DNA of 64,000 nt, from the NCBI RefSeq assembly GCF_944324505.1, contig NZ_CALUWO010000002.1, forward strand, positions 1 to 64,000. Reading direction: 5' to 3'. Shown piece by piece: positions 7,360 to 16,217 of the stretch. The translations under genes were made by a program, and so were the position numbers. The notes beneath the pieces were generated by a model. That model worked only from the letters and a program-made list of their open reading frames with translations, had not been told where the DNA came from and searched no databases. Positions within the stretch are counted from its first letter, which is position 1. Every line of letters starts with the position of its first letter. Origin of the DNA: an uncultured Desulfovibrio sp. GTDB lineage: Bacteria; Desulfobacterota; Desulfovibrionia; Desulfovibrionales; Desulfovibrionaceae.

Positions 7360-10020
7360 CTACCGGGTCTTCAGGCCATTGGCCGGCAGGCTGCCGGCTG
7401 TGGTCATCATGACGCGGTGAGCCATCGTTCCGGCCCGGGCATCCGCATCAAGCGTTCCGTCATTATCCCGGATAATGAAGAAGGCAATATAGGTTCTGTC
7501 CATATCCAGCACGCTGTTTCGTGGCAGCGCGATGGTAGGATCATCAAGGGTGGCCACCCACCACTGTCCGGAAGCCTGCGTCATGTCATCTGCCGACGGC
7601 TCCTTGTAGGCGTAGGTTACCATGCCCCCATCCGCCATGCCGTGCAGGGCAAACTTTTCCAGGCTTTCGCCGTTACCCAGGAAATCCATCCGGAAAATGG
7701 TACTTTCCCCCTGCGGCACGGATGCGGTGAAAGCATAGGCGCCGAGGCCGGCTTCGCCGGCAGCCACGGACGACACGGGCACCGCCTGAACACGATCCAT
7801 GGCCGCCGTGGTATCGAAGCGCGGCTGTGCATAACTGATGTTCACCGGCGCCACAAACGAGGCGTCATCCGGCAGCATGCCGTAGACAAGCCTGTCGCCC
7901 ACAATGGTGGCTGCCACGCGCATCCGGGCAATGCGCATGGGATCGCTGACAGCCACATCAAGAATATCCTCGTCCATGATGACAAAGTCGGCAAACATGC
8001 CTTCCCGAAGGGAACCGATACGATCTTCCACCTTGTTCTGATAGGCAGGGGCCACCGTCACGGCCCGGAGTGCCTGCAACGCGTTGAGACGATGGTCATA
8101 CGTCCAGAACGTGCTGGTTTCCGTGGCATTGATGCGCGCCTTGTATTCCGCTGTGGCGTTGATGTCCTTTCCCGTCCCGTTGACCAGAAGATTCTTCTGC
8201 CCGACGTCTGCGCGGGCATCACCGGAAATGCGGGTTACCGCCGACTGGATGCTGCGCAGGGGCGAGATGGGCGTAATGGTGGTATCGTTATGGAAGCTGT
8301 ACGGCTGTCCATAGTATTCGCTCCAGCCGGTGGGACTCATGTTAAAGGCCCGTCCCGGCCCGAAGAATTGATTGGTATGGCGATAGCCGTAGAAGTATGT
8401 GTGATTGTTGAAATACGAGTTGAAAAGATGCTGCGCCTTCATCAGTTCAGGGAGATTCCCCTGCGGCAGGCGGCCGCCCATGGTCAGGTCGACCTTGCCA
8501 TGGGCAAAGGCGCCCCGCAGCCCGCTGTACATGCCGGCCGTCCTTTCCAGATCGGCATAGTTCCCGGTCATGCGCTCAATATGCTGCCGCTCCATGGTCT
8601 GGGCATGAATGGAGGTGTGCCGCGTATCGCGGATATGCGGATAGGTGGCAACAGCCTCTTCAATGGCCGCAATGAAGGCTTCCGCCGCGGCTGGACCATT
8701 GGTATGGATTTCCACCCCCTGTCCGGCCGCATGGTAGATCTTGATCCCTTCCAGAAGCGCCTCATAAGGAATGTTCACCGTACCGGGCAGACCCACAAAA
8801 TACTCGGACGCCATAAAGCTGTCCTTCGGCGTGTAATTGCGCCAGTCATAGTAGCCGGGGGCCTTCATCCATGCGGTATAGCCCTGTGGCGACCCGTCAT
8901 AGACAAACTTGTGCGCGCCGAGCAGCAGATAGTCTGCGGGCAGGTCAGCCGGAACGGCCTCGCCGCCGGGAATCTGCCAGCGGGTAATGTCCTGCCCCAC
9001 CGTGGGAGCCTGCGAGGCATCGGTATACTTGCCGTCGCCCCTGTCCTTCCAGCCCAGCGCCTTGCGGTTAGGCAGGCCATGAGCATCCCCCGTGCTGCCC
9101 TTGGCAATGCGATAGCCATAGGGATGCACAAGCACACGCAGATCCAGCTGATCCCTGCTCAGGGCATTCTGCAGCTGAGGCAGCTGCTGCCGCACGATGG
9201 CTCCGCCCAGATCAGCCGTTGTCACCCCGGCTGCGGCATAGACCTGACAGGCCCGCGCCGTGCCGAAGCCCGCGTTGGTCTTGAGTTCGTCCAGCAGCGG
9301 CATGAGTGACCGGGCCTTGAGTTCAAACAGAACCCCCGAGATCTTGCCGCTGGCGTCCTTTTCCAGCCCGGGCGTATCATTGCTGTCCGAAATCTTGTAC
9401 TTTTCGATGGTGGCAGAATTCACCGCCGCAATATGACCGGAGATATGCATAATCATGATGGGGTGCCTGGTGCTGGCCCTGTCAAGATCATGACGGTTGG
9501 GATGCCGCTGCTCGGCAATCTGCGTATCGTCATAGCGCCAGCCAATGATGGGCATTCCCTCAGGAACGGTCCGGGCCTTCTGGGCAAGCTTGGCCACAAG
9601 CTTGTCCATGGTATCCACCGTTCCGCCCAGCAGGGGGCTGGAAAGATTCACCTGATACAGATCATACGTTCCCTGGCGCGGGAAATGCCCATGCCCGTCC
9701 ACAAAGCCGGGATACATGGCCTTTCCCCGAAGATCCACACAACGTCCGACCCGCCCGGGGGTAAAATAGCCGGCCTTTTGGGCATCCTCCCGGGATCCCA
9801 CAAAGACGATCCTGCCGTCCCTGGCGGCAACAACATCCGCCTTGTGGGCATTTTCGGTCTTTTGGGCTTCCTGTGGTGTTTCCGTCATGGTGTATATGGT
9901 ACCGTTGTAATAAACGGTATCGGCCAGCAGGTTTTCAGCACCGGCAGGCGATGTTCCCGACAGTAATGACGGGATGAGCATTGCCATGACTAAAAGAGAC
10001 TTCCCCAAGTGACTACACAT
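7360..10020 (-). CDS. exported amidohydrolase family 3 protein (YtcJ/AepA-like), extended
   Basis: This 886-residue protein has a signal peptide (ends about residue 28, GTSPAGAEN) followed by an amidohydrolase-3 domain. Metal-site motifs are visible: GFVDGHGHF (HxH) near residue 110, MHISGHIAAVNS, KFVYDGSPQGY, EIHTNGPAA, HTSIHAQTMER and SFHNDTTI. About 145 residues after the hydrolase domain (from DASFVAPVNISYAQP) look like a separate beta-rich domain, absent from typical 540-650-residue YtcJ proteins. The start at 10020 has a TAGGAGGT ribosome binding site. Hydrolysis of a C-N bond (amide or cyclic amide) in the periplasm is likely; the substrate is unknown. A sigma-54 promoter precedes it and the divergent activator gene probably controls it. 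Confidence 0.85.
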   Translation of the reverse strand: MCSHLGKSLLVMAMLIPSLLSGTSPAGAENLLADTVYYNGTIYTMTETPQEAQKTENAHKADVVAARDGRIVFVGSREDAQKAGYFTPGRVGRCVDLRGKAMYPGFVDGHGHFPRQGTYDLYQVNLSSPLLGGTVDTMDKLVAKLAQKARTVPEGMPIIGWRYDDTQIAEQRHPNRHDLDRASTRHPIMIMHISGHIAAVNSATIEKYKISDSNDTPGLEKDASGKISGVLFELKARSLMPLLDELKTNAGFGTARACQVYAAAGVTTADLGGAIVRQQLPQLQNALSRDQLDLRVLVHPYGYRIAKGSTGDAHGLPNRKALGWKDRGDGKYTDASQAPTVGQDITRWQIPGGEAVPADLPADYLLLGAHKFVYDGSPQGYTAWMKAPGYYDWRNYTPKDSFMASEYFVGLPGTVNIPYEALLEGIKIYHAAGQGVEIHTNGPAAAEAFIAAIEEAVATYPHIRDTRHTSIHAQTMERQHIERMTGNYADLERTAGMYSGLRGAFAHGKVDLTMGGRLPQGNLPELMKAQHLFNSYFNNHTYFYGYRHTNQFFGPGRAFNMSPTGWSEYYGQPYSFHNDTTITPISPLRSIQSAVTRISGDARADVGQKNLLVNGTGKDINATAEYKARINATETSTFWTYDHRLNALQALRAVTVAPAYQNKVEDRIGSLREGMFADFVIMDEDILDVAVSDPMRIARMRVAATIVGDRLVYGMLPDDASFVAPVNISYAQPRFDTTAAMDRVQAVPVSSVAAGEAGLGAYAFTASVPQGESTIFRMDFLGNGESLEKFALHGMADGGMVTYAYKEPSADDMTQASGQWWVATLDDPTIALPRNSVLDMDRTYIAFFIIRDNDGTLDADARAGTMAHRVMMTTAGSLPANGLKTR

Positions 10021-10147
10021 ACATACCTCCTAAAAATGTTCAGTTCCTTTCTGCTGTACTGCCCTGCACATATCCTCCTTTCGTGATCGTTCTTCCTGCC
10101 TTCATGGCATTTCCCCGGGCAGCACGGAGCATGTCCTGTTACCAGCA

Positions 10148-10164
10148 AGCAAGTTTCGTTCCAG
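10148..10164 (-). promoter_or_regulatory. sigma-54 (-24/-12) promoter of the amidohydrolase
   Basis: On the minus strand the sequence CTGGAACGAAACTTGCT matches the sigma-54 consensus YTGGCACGRNNNTTGCW at all defined positions but one. GG and GC have the required spacing. Transcription would start near 10137, giving a leader of about 115 bases. An AT-rich stretch at 10184-10217 between promoter and possible activator sites could be bendable or an IHF site (inference). Confidence 0.8.
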
Positions 10165-10236
10165 CGGAAGGCAAACAAGCAACATATTTAAATTATAGAC
10201 AAAATAAAATATTTTACGCACAATGAGATTTCTTGC

Positions 10237-10277
10237 TGTTTCCTTTTTGGCAACAGTGAAACACCCGCCTGAAACAC
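10237..10277. promoter_or_regulatory. possible upstream activator sites (TGAAACA repeats)
   Basis: TGAAACA occurs at 10257-10263 and 10270-10276 (13-base period). The related inverted copy TGTTTC lies at 10237-10242. They sit about 75-130 bases upstream of the sigma-54 promoter, between it and the activator gene, where enhancer sites are expected. Confidence 0.4.
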
Positions 10278-10296
10278 TCCTCCCTGCGAGGTCCTT

Positions 10297-12195
10297 GTGA
10301 AGCGCATCATCATTCTTTCGGCCAACCCCCAGACCATCGCCCTCTGCTCCGGCATTCTGGAGCGCCAGGACATGCAGGATGTACAGCTTGTCAGGTGCAG
10401 CGCCCTCGACAGGGTGGACGAGCTTCTGCAGGCTGTTCCCTGTATGGAAGACACGGTTGCCATTGCCAACGGGGAACGCCGGAGCCACCTTGCGCGCATG
10501 CTGCCATCGCTGCCCGTGGTCAATCTGATGACAACGCCCTTTGACATCATGAAAGCCCTTGTGGCTGCCAGAAAAAAGAGTCTCCATGCGGCGCTTGTGG
10601 GGGATACGTCGCTGGCGGACGGCTGTATTCACTTCTCCGCCCTGCTGGGCATGCGGGTAAGCCACTACGCCCTCAGCGATTTTGCCTCTCCCGAGGCTGC
10701 CATCCGCCAGGCAGAAAAGGACGGTGCCCGCGTAATCGTGGGGGGATACTCCCTTCTCGCCTCATTGCAGCAGATCATACACATTCCCGTTGTCCCCCTG
10801 AGCGTCAGCGCCAACAGCATCTGCACAGCCATCGAGCACGCCAGAAAAATCGTGGAATTCATGGACCGGCTGAAGCAGAAGCAGGACCTCATCCAGACAT
10901 TCCTGAACCATACCGTGCACGGCATCATTGCCATAGACACCACAGCCCGCATCCGCATATTCAGTCCGGCCGCTCAGCGGATGCTGGATATTCCCGAATG
11001 CCGCGCCATGGACAGACCTGTCAGCGAGGTCTGTCCGCAGCTCTCCTTGGATAACGTACTGACATCGGGCCGGGGGGAAACTGACGCAATCCTGGAACTT
11101 GCCCACTGCACCCTGCTCTGCGACAAGATTCTGCTGAAGTCCGACGAGGTTCCCACAGGGGCACTGGCCATCCTGCAGGACACGCGGCAGATCCACCGCA
11201 CAGAAGCTGCCGCACGCCGCAAGATTGCGGACCGGGGCCTTGTGGCTGACGGCCACTTTGACGACATCCTGGGAAAGGGAAAGGAGATGGCATCAGCTCT
11301 GGAAAAGGCCAAGCTGTATGCCATTACGGATTCCACCATTCTGCTGTACGGCGAATCCGGCGCAGGCAAGGAGCTGTTTGCCCAGAGCATCCACAACCAC
11401 AGCCGACGCCGCAAGGGGCCTTTTGTTGCCATCAACTGTGCCGCCATGCCGGCAAATCTTCTGGAAAGCGAGCTGTTCGGTTATGAATCCGGGGCCTTTA
11501 CCGGGGCGGGATCCCGGGGAAAGCCGGGACTTTTTGAGCTGGCGCATCAGGGCACGCTCTTTCTGGACGAAATCGGCGAAATGGAGCTTTCCCTCCAGGG
11601 CAAGCTGCTCCGCGCCCTGCAGGAACGCAAGATCATGCGCCTTGGCGGGCAGAACTTCATCCCCGTGGATCTGCGTCTCATTGCCGCCACCAACCGCAAT
11701 CTGCACGAGTATATCCGCCAGGGCAGCTTCCGCGCCGATCTGTATTACCGCCTTGGTGTGCTCACGCTGCTCCTCCCGCCCCTGCGCCACTGCCGTGAGG
11801 ACATTCCTGTCCTGGCCCAGAACTTCCTGCAGCGTCATGCCGGCAAGGCCCGGTCAGCCTTGAGTCTTTCTCCCGGAGCGCTGCTTCTGCTCCAGCAATA
11901 CGACTGGCCGGGCAATGTCCGGGAACTCATGAACATGATGGAGCGCCTTGTGGCCCTCTACGGACAGCAGCGCTGCATAGACGAACGCATCATTCAGGAA
12001 ATCTTTGACGAGGAGGATCACATCCGCCGCTTTGCCGCATCCCCCGGAGAGCGGCACGCCCCCAGTGATCACGGCGGCGAAATAGCGCGCGCCCTTGCCC
12101 TTGCCGGCGGCAACTGCACACAGGCAGCACGTCTCCTCGGCATCAGCCGCGTGACCCTCTGGCGCAGGCGCAGAGCGCAGCGCACGGATGCCTAA
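10297..12195 (+). CDS. sigma-54-dependent transcriptional activator with PrpR-like N-terminal domain
   Basis: This 632-residue protein starts at GTG 10297 after a GAGG site. Residues 1-185 resemble the PrpR_N sensor domain (LVARKK...AALVGDT, DGARVIVGGYSLL, SICTAIEHARKIV), but the usual RGGT motif reads ANGE. Residues 195-300 look like a PAS domain (FLNHTVHGIIAIDTTARIRIF). The AAA+ domain follows: Walker A GESGAGKE (352-359), GAFTGA loop (399-404) for sigma-54 contact, Walker B LFLDEIGEM, arginine-finger region FRADLYYRL. A Fis-type helix-turn-helix ends it (NCTQAARLLGISRVTLWRRR). There is no response-regulator receiver domain, so activation by a small ligand is likely. It is divergent from the amidohydrolase and probably its regulator. 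Its stop codon overlaps that of the next, convergent gene. Confidence 0.9.
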   Translation: MKRIIILSANPQTIALCSGILERQDMQDVQLVRCSALDRVDELLQAVPCMEDTVAIANGERRSHLARMLPSLPVVNLMTTPFDIMKALVAARKKSLHAALVGDTSLADGCIHFSALLGMRVSHYALSDFASPEAAIRQAEKDGARVIVGGYSLLASLQQIIHIPVVPLSVSANSICTAIEHARKIVEFMDRLKQKQDLIQTFLNHTVHGIIAIDTTARIRIFSPAAQRMLDIPECRAMDRPVSEVCPQLSLDNVLTSGRGETDAILELAHCTLLCDKILLKSDEVPTGALAILQDTRQIHRTEAAARRKIADRGLVADGHFDDILGKGKEMASALEKAKLYAITDSTILLYGESGAGKELFAQSIHNHSRRRKGPFVAINCAAMPANLLESELFGYESGAFTGAGSRGKPGLFELAHQGTLFLDEIGEMELSLQGKLLRALQERKIMRLGGQNFIPVDLRLIAATNRNLHEYIRQGSFRADLYYRLGVLTLLLPPLRHCREDIPVLAQNFLQRHAGKARSALSLSPGALLLLQQYDWPGNVRELMNMMERLVALYGQQRCIDERIIQEIFDEEDHIRRFAASPGERHAPSDHGGEIARALALAGGNCTQAARLLGISRVTLWRRRRAQRTDA

Positions 12196-13559
12196 CGTGT
12201 TCTCTCCCGCCATGGGGATTCCGACGGTTCTGCCGTATCGGCCTTCCCCTGCGGTGCAACTGCCGGCGCCTGCGGGCCGCCCGTGCCGCGCCGCGCCGCG
12301 GCGCAGCGCTCGCCATTGACGATAGCGCCGGCAAACACTCCCAGATGGCACATGGCCAGCCCCAGCCACCAGGTACGGTAGAAATCGTGGCCAAAGATGC
12401 CGTTGACCAGCCAGCCCATGTAGCCGCACCAGAACCAGCCCGTGATCTGCCAGTACAGGCGCTGCGGCGTGCCGGCGGCCCAGCCCGCCAGCTGCGGCCG
12501 TATGCACCGGTAGCCCCACAGGGCAAAGCCCAGCAGAAATAGCATGCCCAGGGCAAAACCCACCAGGCCGTGGGCATAGAGCAGGTCAAGGTACATATTG
12601 TGCGGATGGCTGATGGTGATGGCATCCCGTTCCGGCACCAGCCCCAGCGCCCGGAAGGCGGCATTGTACTGCCCGGCTCCCGCCCCGAAGACGGGATGCT
12701 GGCAAAAAACGGCCCAGCCCAGGCGCCACAGGCTCCAGCGTCCGTCGCCGGCCACCACGGAGGGTCCCAGACGGGACTGCTGTGCCAGCACAAAAAGCCC
12801 CAGCAGCCCCAGCAGAATCAGCAGCAGACGCCGGGAAACGGGCGGCCGGGCCACCACCCACCAGAAACACAGCGACGCCCCCACCGCCAGAAAGCCGCTG
12901 CGGCTGCTGGCCCCTACCAGCAAAAAAAAGGCCGGAAACAGCAGCATGCCCAGCAGCAGCGAGGCCGCAGGGGCGGAAAAGCGCTCCCGCAGCAGATGCC
13001 AGCAGGCAAAGGAAGGGATGAGCGCCAGGGCAATGTAGTTGCCCACGGCATAGTCGCCCAGGCTGCCGGTGAGGCGGCCGCTATTGAGCGTGTAGCCCAT
13101 AATGAAGTCATAGCCGCTGTACCACTGCCAGATGCCGTCCAGCCCCTGCCACAGACAGGCCATGACGCCGGCCCAGACCAGACGGCGCAGATCGCGCAGG
13201 TCGCGCACGCATTCCATGGCAATGAGGGGCAGGATAAAGCCCTTGTTGATGCCCGTTCCCGCATGCAGCAGCGAGGAAAAGACATTGCCGGACAGGACAA
13301 TCCCCAGCAGAATCATGGTCCAAAGGCAGAAAAACAGGGCGCGCACCGGCAGGCGGCCCCATACGGAACGCTGTCGGGCATGGCGATAATAGCCCGCAAG
13401 AAAAAGAAGGCAGACCAGCGGCATGACCTCGCGGGTGCCATAGCCGCTGGGAAAGATGGCCAGTGTCAGCCAGAAGGACCAGAACAGTCCACGGAAGAAG
13501 AATTCTCCGGGGTCGTTGCTGTACAAAAGCCGCAGCCGCTGGGACATATGATGGAACAT
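12192..13559 (-). CDS. O-antigen ligase / Wzy-like membrane protein
   Basis: This polytopic inner-membrane protein of 455 residues has about 11-12 hydrophobic segments and the large periplasmic loop typical of the Wzy_C/WaaL family. That loop has HPVFGAGAGQYNAAF followed by SHPHNMYLDLLYAHGLVGFALG, the family hallmark with the functional His. These proteins join or polymerise undecaprenyl-linked glycans on the periplasmic face. Start 13559 (MFHHMSQRLRLL) is tentative; ATG 13547 is an alternative and neither has a strong ribosome binding site. The C-terminal 45 residues are hydrophilic and Arg/Ala-rich. No glycosyltransferase genes flank it. Confidence 0.85.
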   Translation of the reverse strand: MFHHMSQRLRLLYSNDPGEFFFRGLFWSFWLTLAIFPSGYGTREVMPLVCLLFLAGYYRHARQRSVWGRLPVRALFFCLWTMILLGIVLSGNVFSSLLHAGTGINKGFILPLIAMECVRDLRDLRRLVWAGVMACLWQGLDGIWQWYSGYDFIMGYTLNSGRLTGSLGDYAVGNYIALALIPSFACWHLLRERFSAPAASLLLGMLLFPAFFLLVGASSRSGFLAVGASLCFWWVVARPPVSRRLLLILLGLLGLFVLAQQSRLGPSVVAGDGRWSLWRLGWAVFCQHPVFGAGAGQYNAAFRALGLVPERDAITISHPHNMYLDLLYAHGLVGFALGMLFLLGFALWGYRCIRPQLAGWAAGTPQRLYWQITGWFWCGYMGWLVNGIFGHDFYRTWWLGLAMCHLGVFAGAIVNGERCAAARRGTGGPQAPAVAPQGKADTAEPSESPWRERTR

Positions 13560-13753
13560 CAAACCGTTTCCGCCTCGATGAGGTAACGCTGGGGGCAAAA
13601 TACCCAAGACCCTCCGGAAGTTCAAGAAACAAACGGTAATGACACGTGAATACAGTGTTTTTTCCGGGGAGTTCTGGACAGATACGCACGCGGCGTGTAT
13701 TCATGAAGGGCAGGTGAAAACTGTTTCCCCAGTAACATTTTTTTGAGGTCATC

Positions 13754-14398
13754 ATGGCTCGATTCACAGGATTTGATGAAGTGTACAGTGCTCTTTATGT
13801 GGATTTTGACAATATCTATACGCGCTTTCTGGAAGTGGACCCCGAGGCCGCCCGCTCCTTTGGCAGTGCGCCCTACCGCTGGGTCCGCTGGATAGAAAAC
13901 CATGCCCTGCGTATTCTGTATGGCGATGGCGTGCGGCGCCGCATCCTCAAGCGGACGTGCTACCTCAACCCCCAGCGCTATCAGGAATTCCGTCATCAGT
14001 TCACGCGCAGCGCCTTCCAGGTGGTGGACTGCCCCCCTCTCACCTCGCGAGGCAAGACCAGCACGGACATCCATCTGGTAATGGACTGCATGGACGACCT
14101 TTCCCACCCCACCAAGTTTGATGAATTCATCATTCTTTCCGGTGATGCCGACTTCACCCCCCTGCTCATCCGGCTTCAGGAGCATGCCCGGCGCACGCTC
14201 GTCCTTTCCGTGGGGTATTCCTCGCCGGCCTATACGGCTGCCGCCTCCTGGCGCATCCGCGAAGACTGGTTCGTGCAGCAGGCCCTCAAGGAAGAGCGGG
14301 AGGAATTCGAGACGGAAAGCCCGGCCCGCAACCAGGCGGCGCCCGCTCCGCAGCAGGACAGTCATGACGAGGATCCCACCCCTGGAAATCACTGGTAG
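13754..14398 (+). CDS. NYN-domain (PIN-like) protein, LabA/DUF88 type
   Basis: This 214-residue protein carries the NYN fold, a PIN-like nuclease domain. Acidic active-site candidates sit in YVDFDNIY (D17, D19), KTSTDIHLVMDCMDDL and IILSGDADFTPLLIRLQE. The family is thought to cleave RNA or bind nucleic acid, but the target is not known. The start at 13754 has GAGGTCATC in front. The last 35 residues are Glu/Pro/Gln-rich and probably disordered. It stands between the O-antigen-ligase-like gene (divergent) and the ABC transporter. Confidence 0.85.
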   Translation: MARFTGFDEVYSALYVDFDNIYTRFLEVDPEAARSFGSAPYRWVRWIENHALRILYGDGVRRRILKRTCYLNPQRYQEFRHQFTRSAFQVVDCPPLTSRGKTSTDIHLVMDCMDDLSHPTKFDEFIILSGDADFTPLLIRLQEHARRTLVLSVGYSSPAYTAAASWRIREDWFVQQALKEEREEFETESPARNQAAPAPQQDSHDEDPTPGNHW

Positions 14399-14401
14399 GA
14401 C

Positions 14402-14431
14402 TTGACGCCGGCCGGGCCGTCCCGCTACATA
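14402..14431 (+). promoter_or_regulatory. sigma-70-type promoter of the amino-acid ABC operon
   Basis: TTGACG (14402-14407), an 18-base spacer and TACATA (14426-14431) lie directly after the NYN gene and about 110 bases before the binding-protein start. Confidence 0.55.
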
Positions 14432-14541
14432 CGAAGAACTTTTTGCGGCACGCGGGCACATCTGCTGCCGCATGGCACACAAGGCTCCGTCCCCGTGCGG
14501 GGCGGATCGATTCGTTACCCTTTCTTTCTGGAGGATGCACT

Positions 14542-15279
14542 ATGCTGCGCAAACTCGCCCTGGCCCTGCTGGCCCTGACCCTCTGGTGCAGCCCGGCGGC
14601 TGCCGAAACCTACGTTGTGGCCGGTGACTGCACCTGGCCGCCCATGGAAGCCCTTGACAAGGACAAGACCCCCGTGGGCTATTCCTTTGACATCATCCGC
14701 GCCGTGGCCAAGGCTGCCGGCTTTGAAGTGGAAATCCGCAATATTGCCTGGGACGGCATCTTCGCCGGCGTGGCGGCGGGCAACTACGACATCGTGGCCT
14801 CCTCCACCACCATCACCCCCGAACGTCAGAAGGCCTTTGACTTCTCCGACCCCTACTATGAAGTGCGCCAGGCCGTGATCATGCCCGCCGGCAAGACCAT
14901 CTCCAAGCTGGCCGACCTCAAGGGCAAGAGCGTGGGCGGCCAGATCGGCACCACCGGCATCTTTGTCATGCAGAAGGCCAATGTGGGCGCCACCATCCGC
15001 GAATATGACGACGTGGGCCTTGCCATCCAGGACATGGTGGCCGGCCGCATCGACGCCGTGATCTGTGACGATCCGGTGGCCATGTACTACATGAACAAGA
15101 AGGCCGAATACGCCAAGAAGCTCAATGTGCCGCTGGTGACCAACGATGTGGAATACTACGGCTTCACCATCAAGAAGGGCCGCAAGGACCTGGCGGAAAA
15201 GATCAACAAGGGTCTCAAGATCATCCGCGAAAACGGCACCGAAGCCAAGATCAAGGAAAAGTGGATGGGCGCTGAATAG
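14542..15279 (+). CDS. amino-acid ABC transporter, periplasmic substrate-binding protein
   Basis: This 245-residue member of the HisJ/GlnH/FliY family has a signal peptide cleaved near SPAAA-ET (residue 20). Typical features are DCTWPPMEALDKDKTPVGYSFDII, IAWDGIFAGVAAGNYDIVASSTTITPERQKAFDFSDPY and IGTTGIFVMQKA. Asp in the VICDDPVAM segment is usual for ligand binding. A polar or basic amino acid is the likely ligand; specificity cannot be read from sequence. The start at 14542 has CTGGAGGATG. It is the first gene of an operon with permease, ATPase and mnmA. Confidence 0.93.
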   Translation: MLRKLALALLALTLWCSPAAAETYVVAGDCTWPPMEALDKDKTPVGYSFDIIRAVAKAAGFEVEIRNIAWDGIFAGVAAGNYDIVASSTTITPERQKAFDFSDPYYEVRQAVIMPAGKTISKLADLKGKSVGGQIGTTGIFVMQKANVGATIREYDDVGLAIQDMVAGRIDAVICDDPVAMYYMNKKAEYAKKLNVPLVTNDVEYYGFTIKKGRKDLAEKINKGLKIIRENGTEAKIKEKWMGAE

Positions 15280-15288
15280 TGTCCGTAT

Positions 15289-15318
15289 GGCGTGCGGGGG
15301 GGCAGCCCTCCGCACGCC
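15289..15318 (+). other. intercistronic hairpin after the binding-protein gene
   Basis: GGCGTGCGG (15289-15297) pairs with CCGCACGCC (15310-15318). There is no T tract, so it may protect the 3' end of the binding-protein mRNA rather than terminate. It occupies the region before the preferred permease start. Confidence 0.55.
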
Positions 15319-15347
15319 GACCTTTCACCCCTACGCAGGAACCGGCA

Positions 15348-16217
15348 ATGCAGGATAAAATCGAAGGCCAGAGCAAGGGCAATATCGTCATGGTGACGGA
15401 AGAGCATGCCATGCCCGACAGCCGCGACGGCCAAAGCAAGAATACCATTATCATGGTCACCGATGGTCCATCCATTCCAGACCCCCGTGAATGGCGGCTT
15501 ATCAACGCCTGGTCCATTGCGCTGGTGGGGGCCGTCACCACTCTTTGCCTTCTGGCATGGTTCAAGCCAGACCCCTATCGCGAAATTCTTCTGTTCGTCC
15601 CTGACGGACTTGCCGCCACCTTCCAGGTGACCCTTCTTTCCATCTGCTGCGCTGTTCCGCTGGGGCTGCTGACGGGTCTGGGCCGCATTTCGCGCCACCG
15701 GCTCATCAATCTCGTTGCTTCCACCTATGTGGAAGTCATCCGCGGCATTCCGCTGCTGGTGCAGATATTCTATTTTTACTACGCCCTTTCCGGCATGCTC
15801 CAGCTGAGCCGCACCGCCGCTGCCGTCATCTCCATCAGCTTCTGCTACGGCGCCTACATGGGCGAAGTCTTCCGCGCGGGCATTCTGGCCATCTCCAAGG
15901 GCCAGACGGAAGCGGCGCGCTCCCTGGGCTTCAACCGCTTCCAGACCATGTTCTACGTCATCCTGCCGCAGGCCTGGCGTACCATCCTGCCGCCCATCGG
16001 CAACGAATGCATTGCCATGCTCAAGGACACGGCCCTGGTTTCCGTGGTCTCCATGCCGGACCTCATGCAGCGGGCGCGCAGCTTTGCCAACAATACCTAT
16101 CTCTATTTTGAAACCTATACGGTCATTGCTCTCATCTACCTGATCATCACGCTGCTGCTCTCCAAGGTGGTCAGCATAATGGAATCCCGGCTGAACTACT
16201 ATGATGGAAAAAAGTAA
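15348..16217 (+). CDS. amino-acid ABC transporter permease
   Basis: This 289-residue inner-membrane subunit of the HisM/GlnP family has about five membrane segments and the EAA loop ([29 protein letters not shown]) that docks on the ATPase. Its cytoplasmic N-terminus carries a tandem 21-residue repeat (residues 6-26 and 27-47; 11 of 21 identical) with the shared core GQSKxxIxMVT. Such an extension is not usual in this family. The preferred start is 15348 (CAGGAAC upstream); a GTG at 15279 overlapping the previous stop is possible but lies before an RNA hairpin. It overlaps the ATPase gene by 17 bases. Confidence 0.92.
   Translation: MQDKIEGQSKGNIVMVTEEHAMPDSRDGQSKNTIIMVTDGPSIPDPREWRLINAWSIALVGAVTTLCLLAWFKPDPYREILLFVPDGLAATFQVTLLSICCAVPLGLLTGLGRISRHRLINLVASTYVEVIRGIPLLVQIFYFYYALSGMLQLSRTAAAVISISFCYGAYMGEVFRAGILAISKGQTEAARSLGFNRFQTMFYVILPQAWRTILPPIGNECIAMLKDTALVSVVSMPDLMQRARSFANNTYLYFETYTVIALIYLIITLLLSKVVSIMESRLNYYDGKK

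Noticed and set aside
7342..9309. Long plus-strand open frame (about 655 codons) opposite the amidohydrolase gene
   Set aside because: It is antisense to a gene with signal peptide, metal motifs and a strong ribosome binding site. Its translation is His/Gly/Arg-rich, typical of a GC-rich shadow frame.
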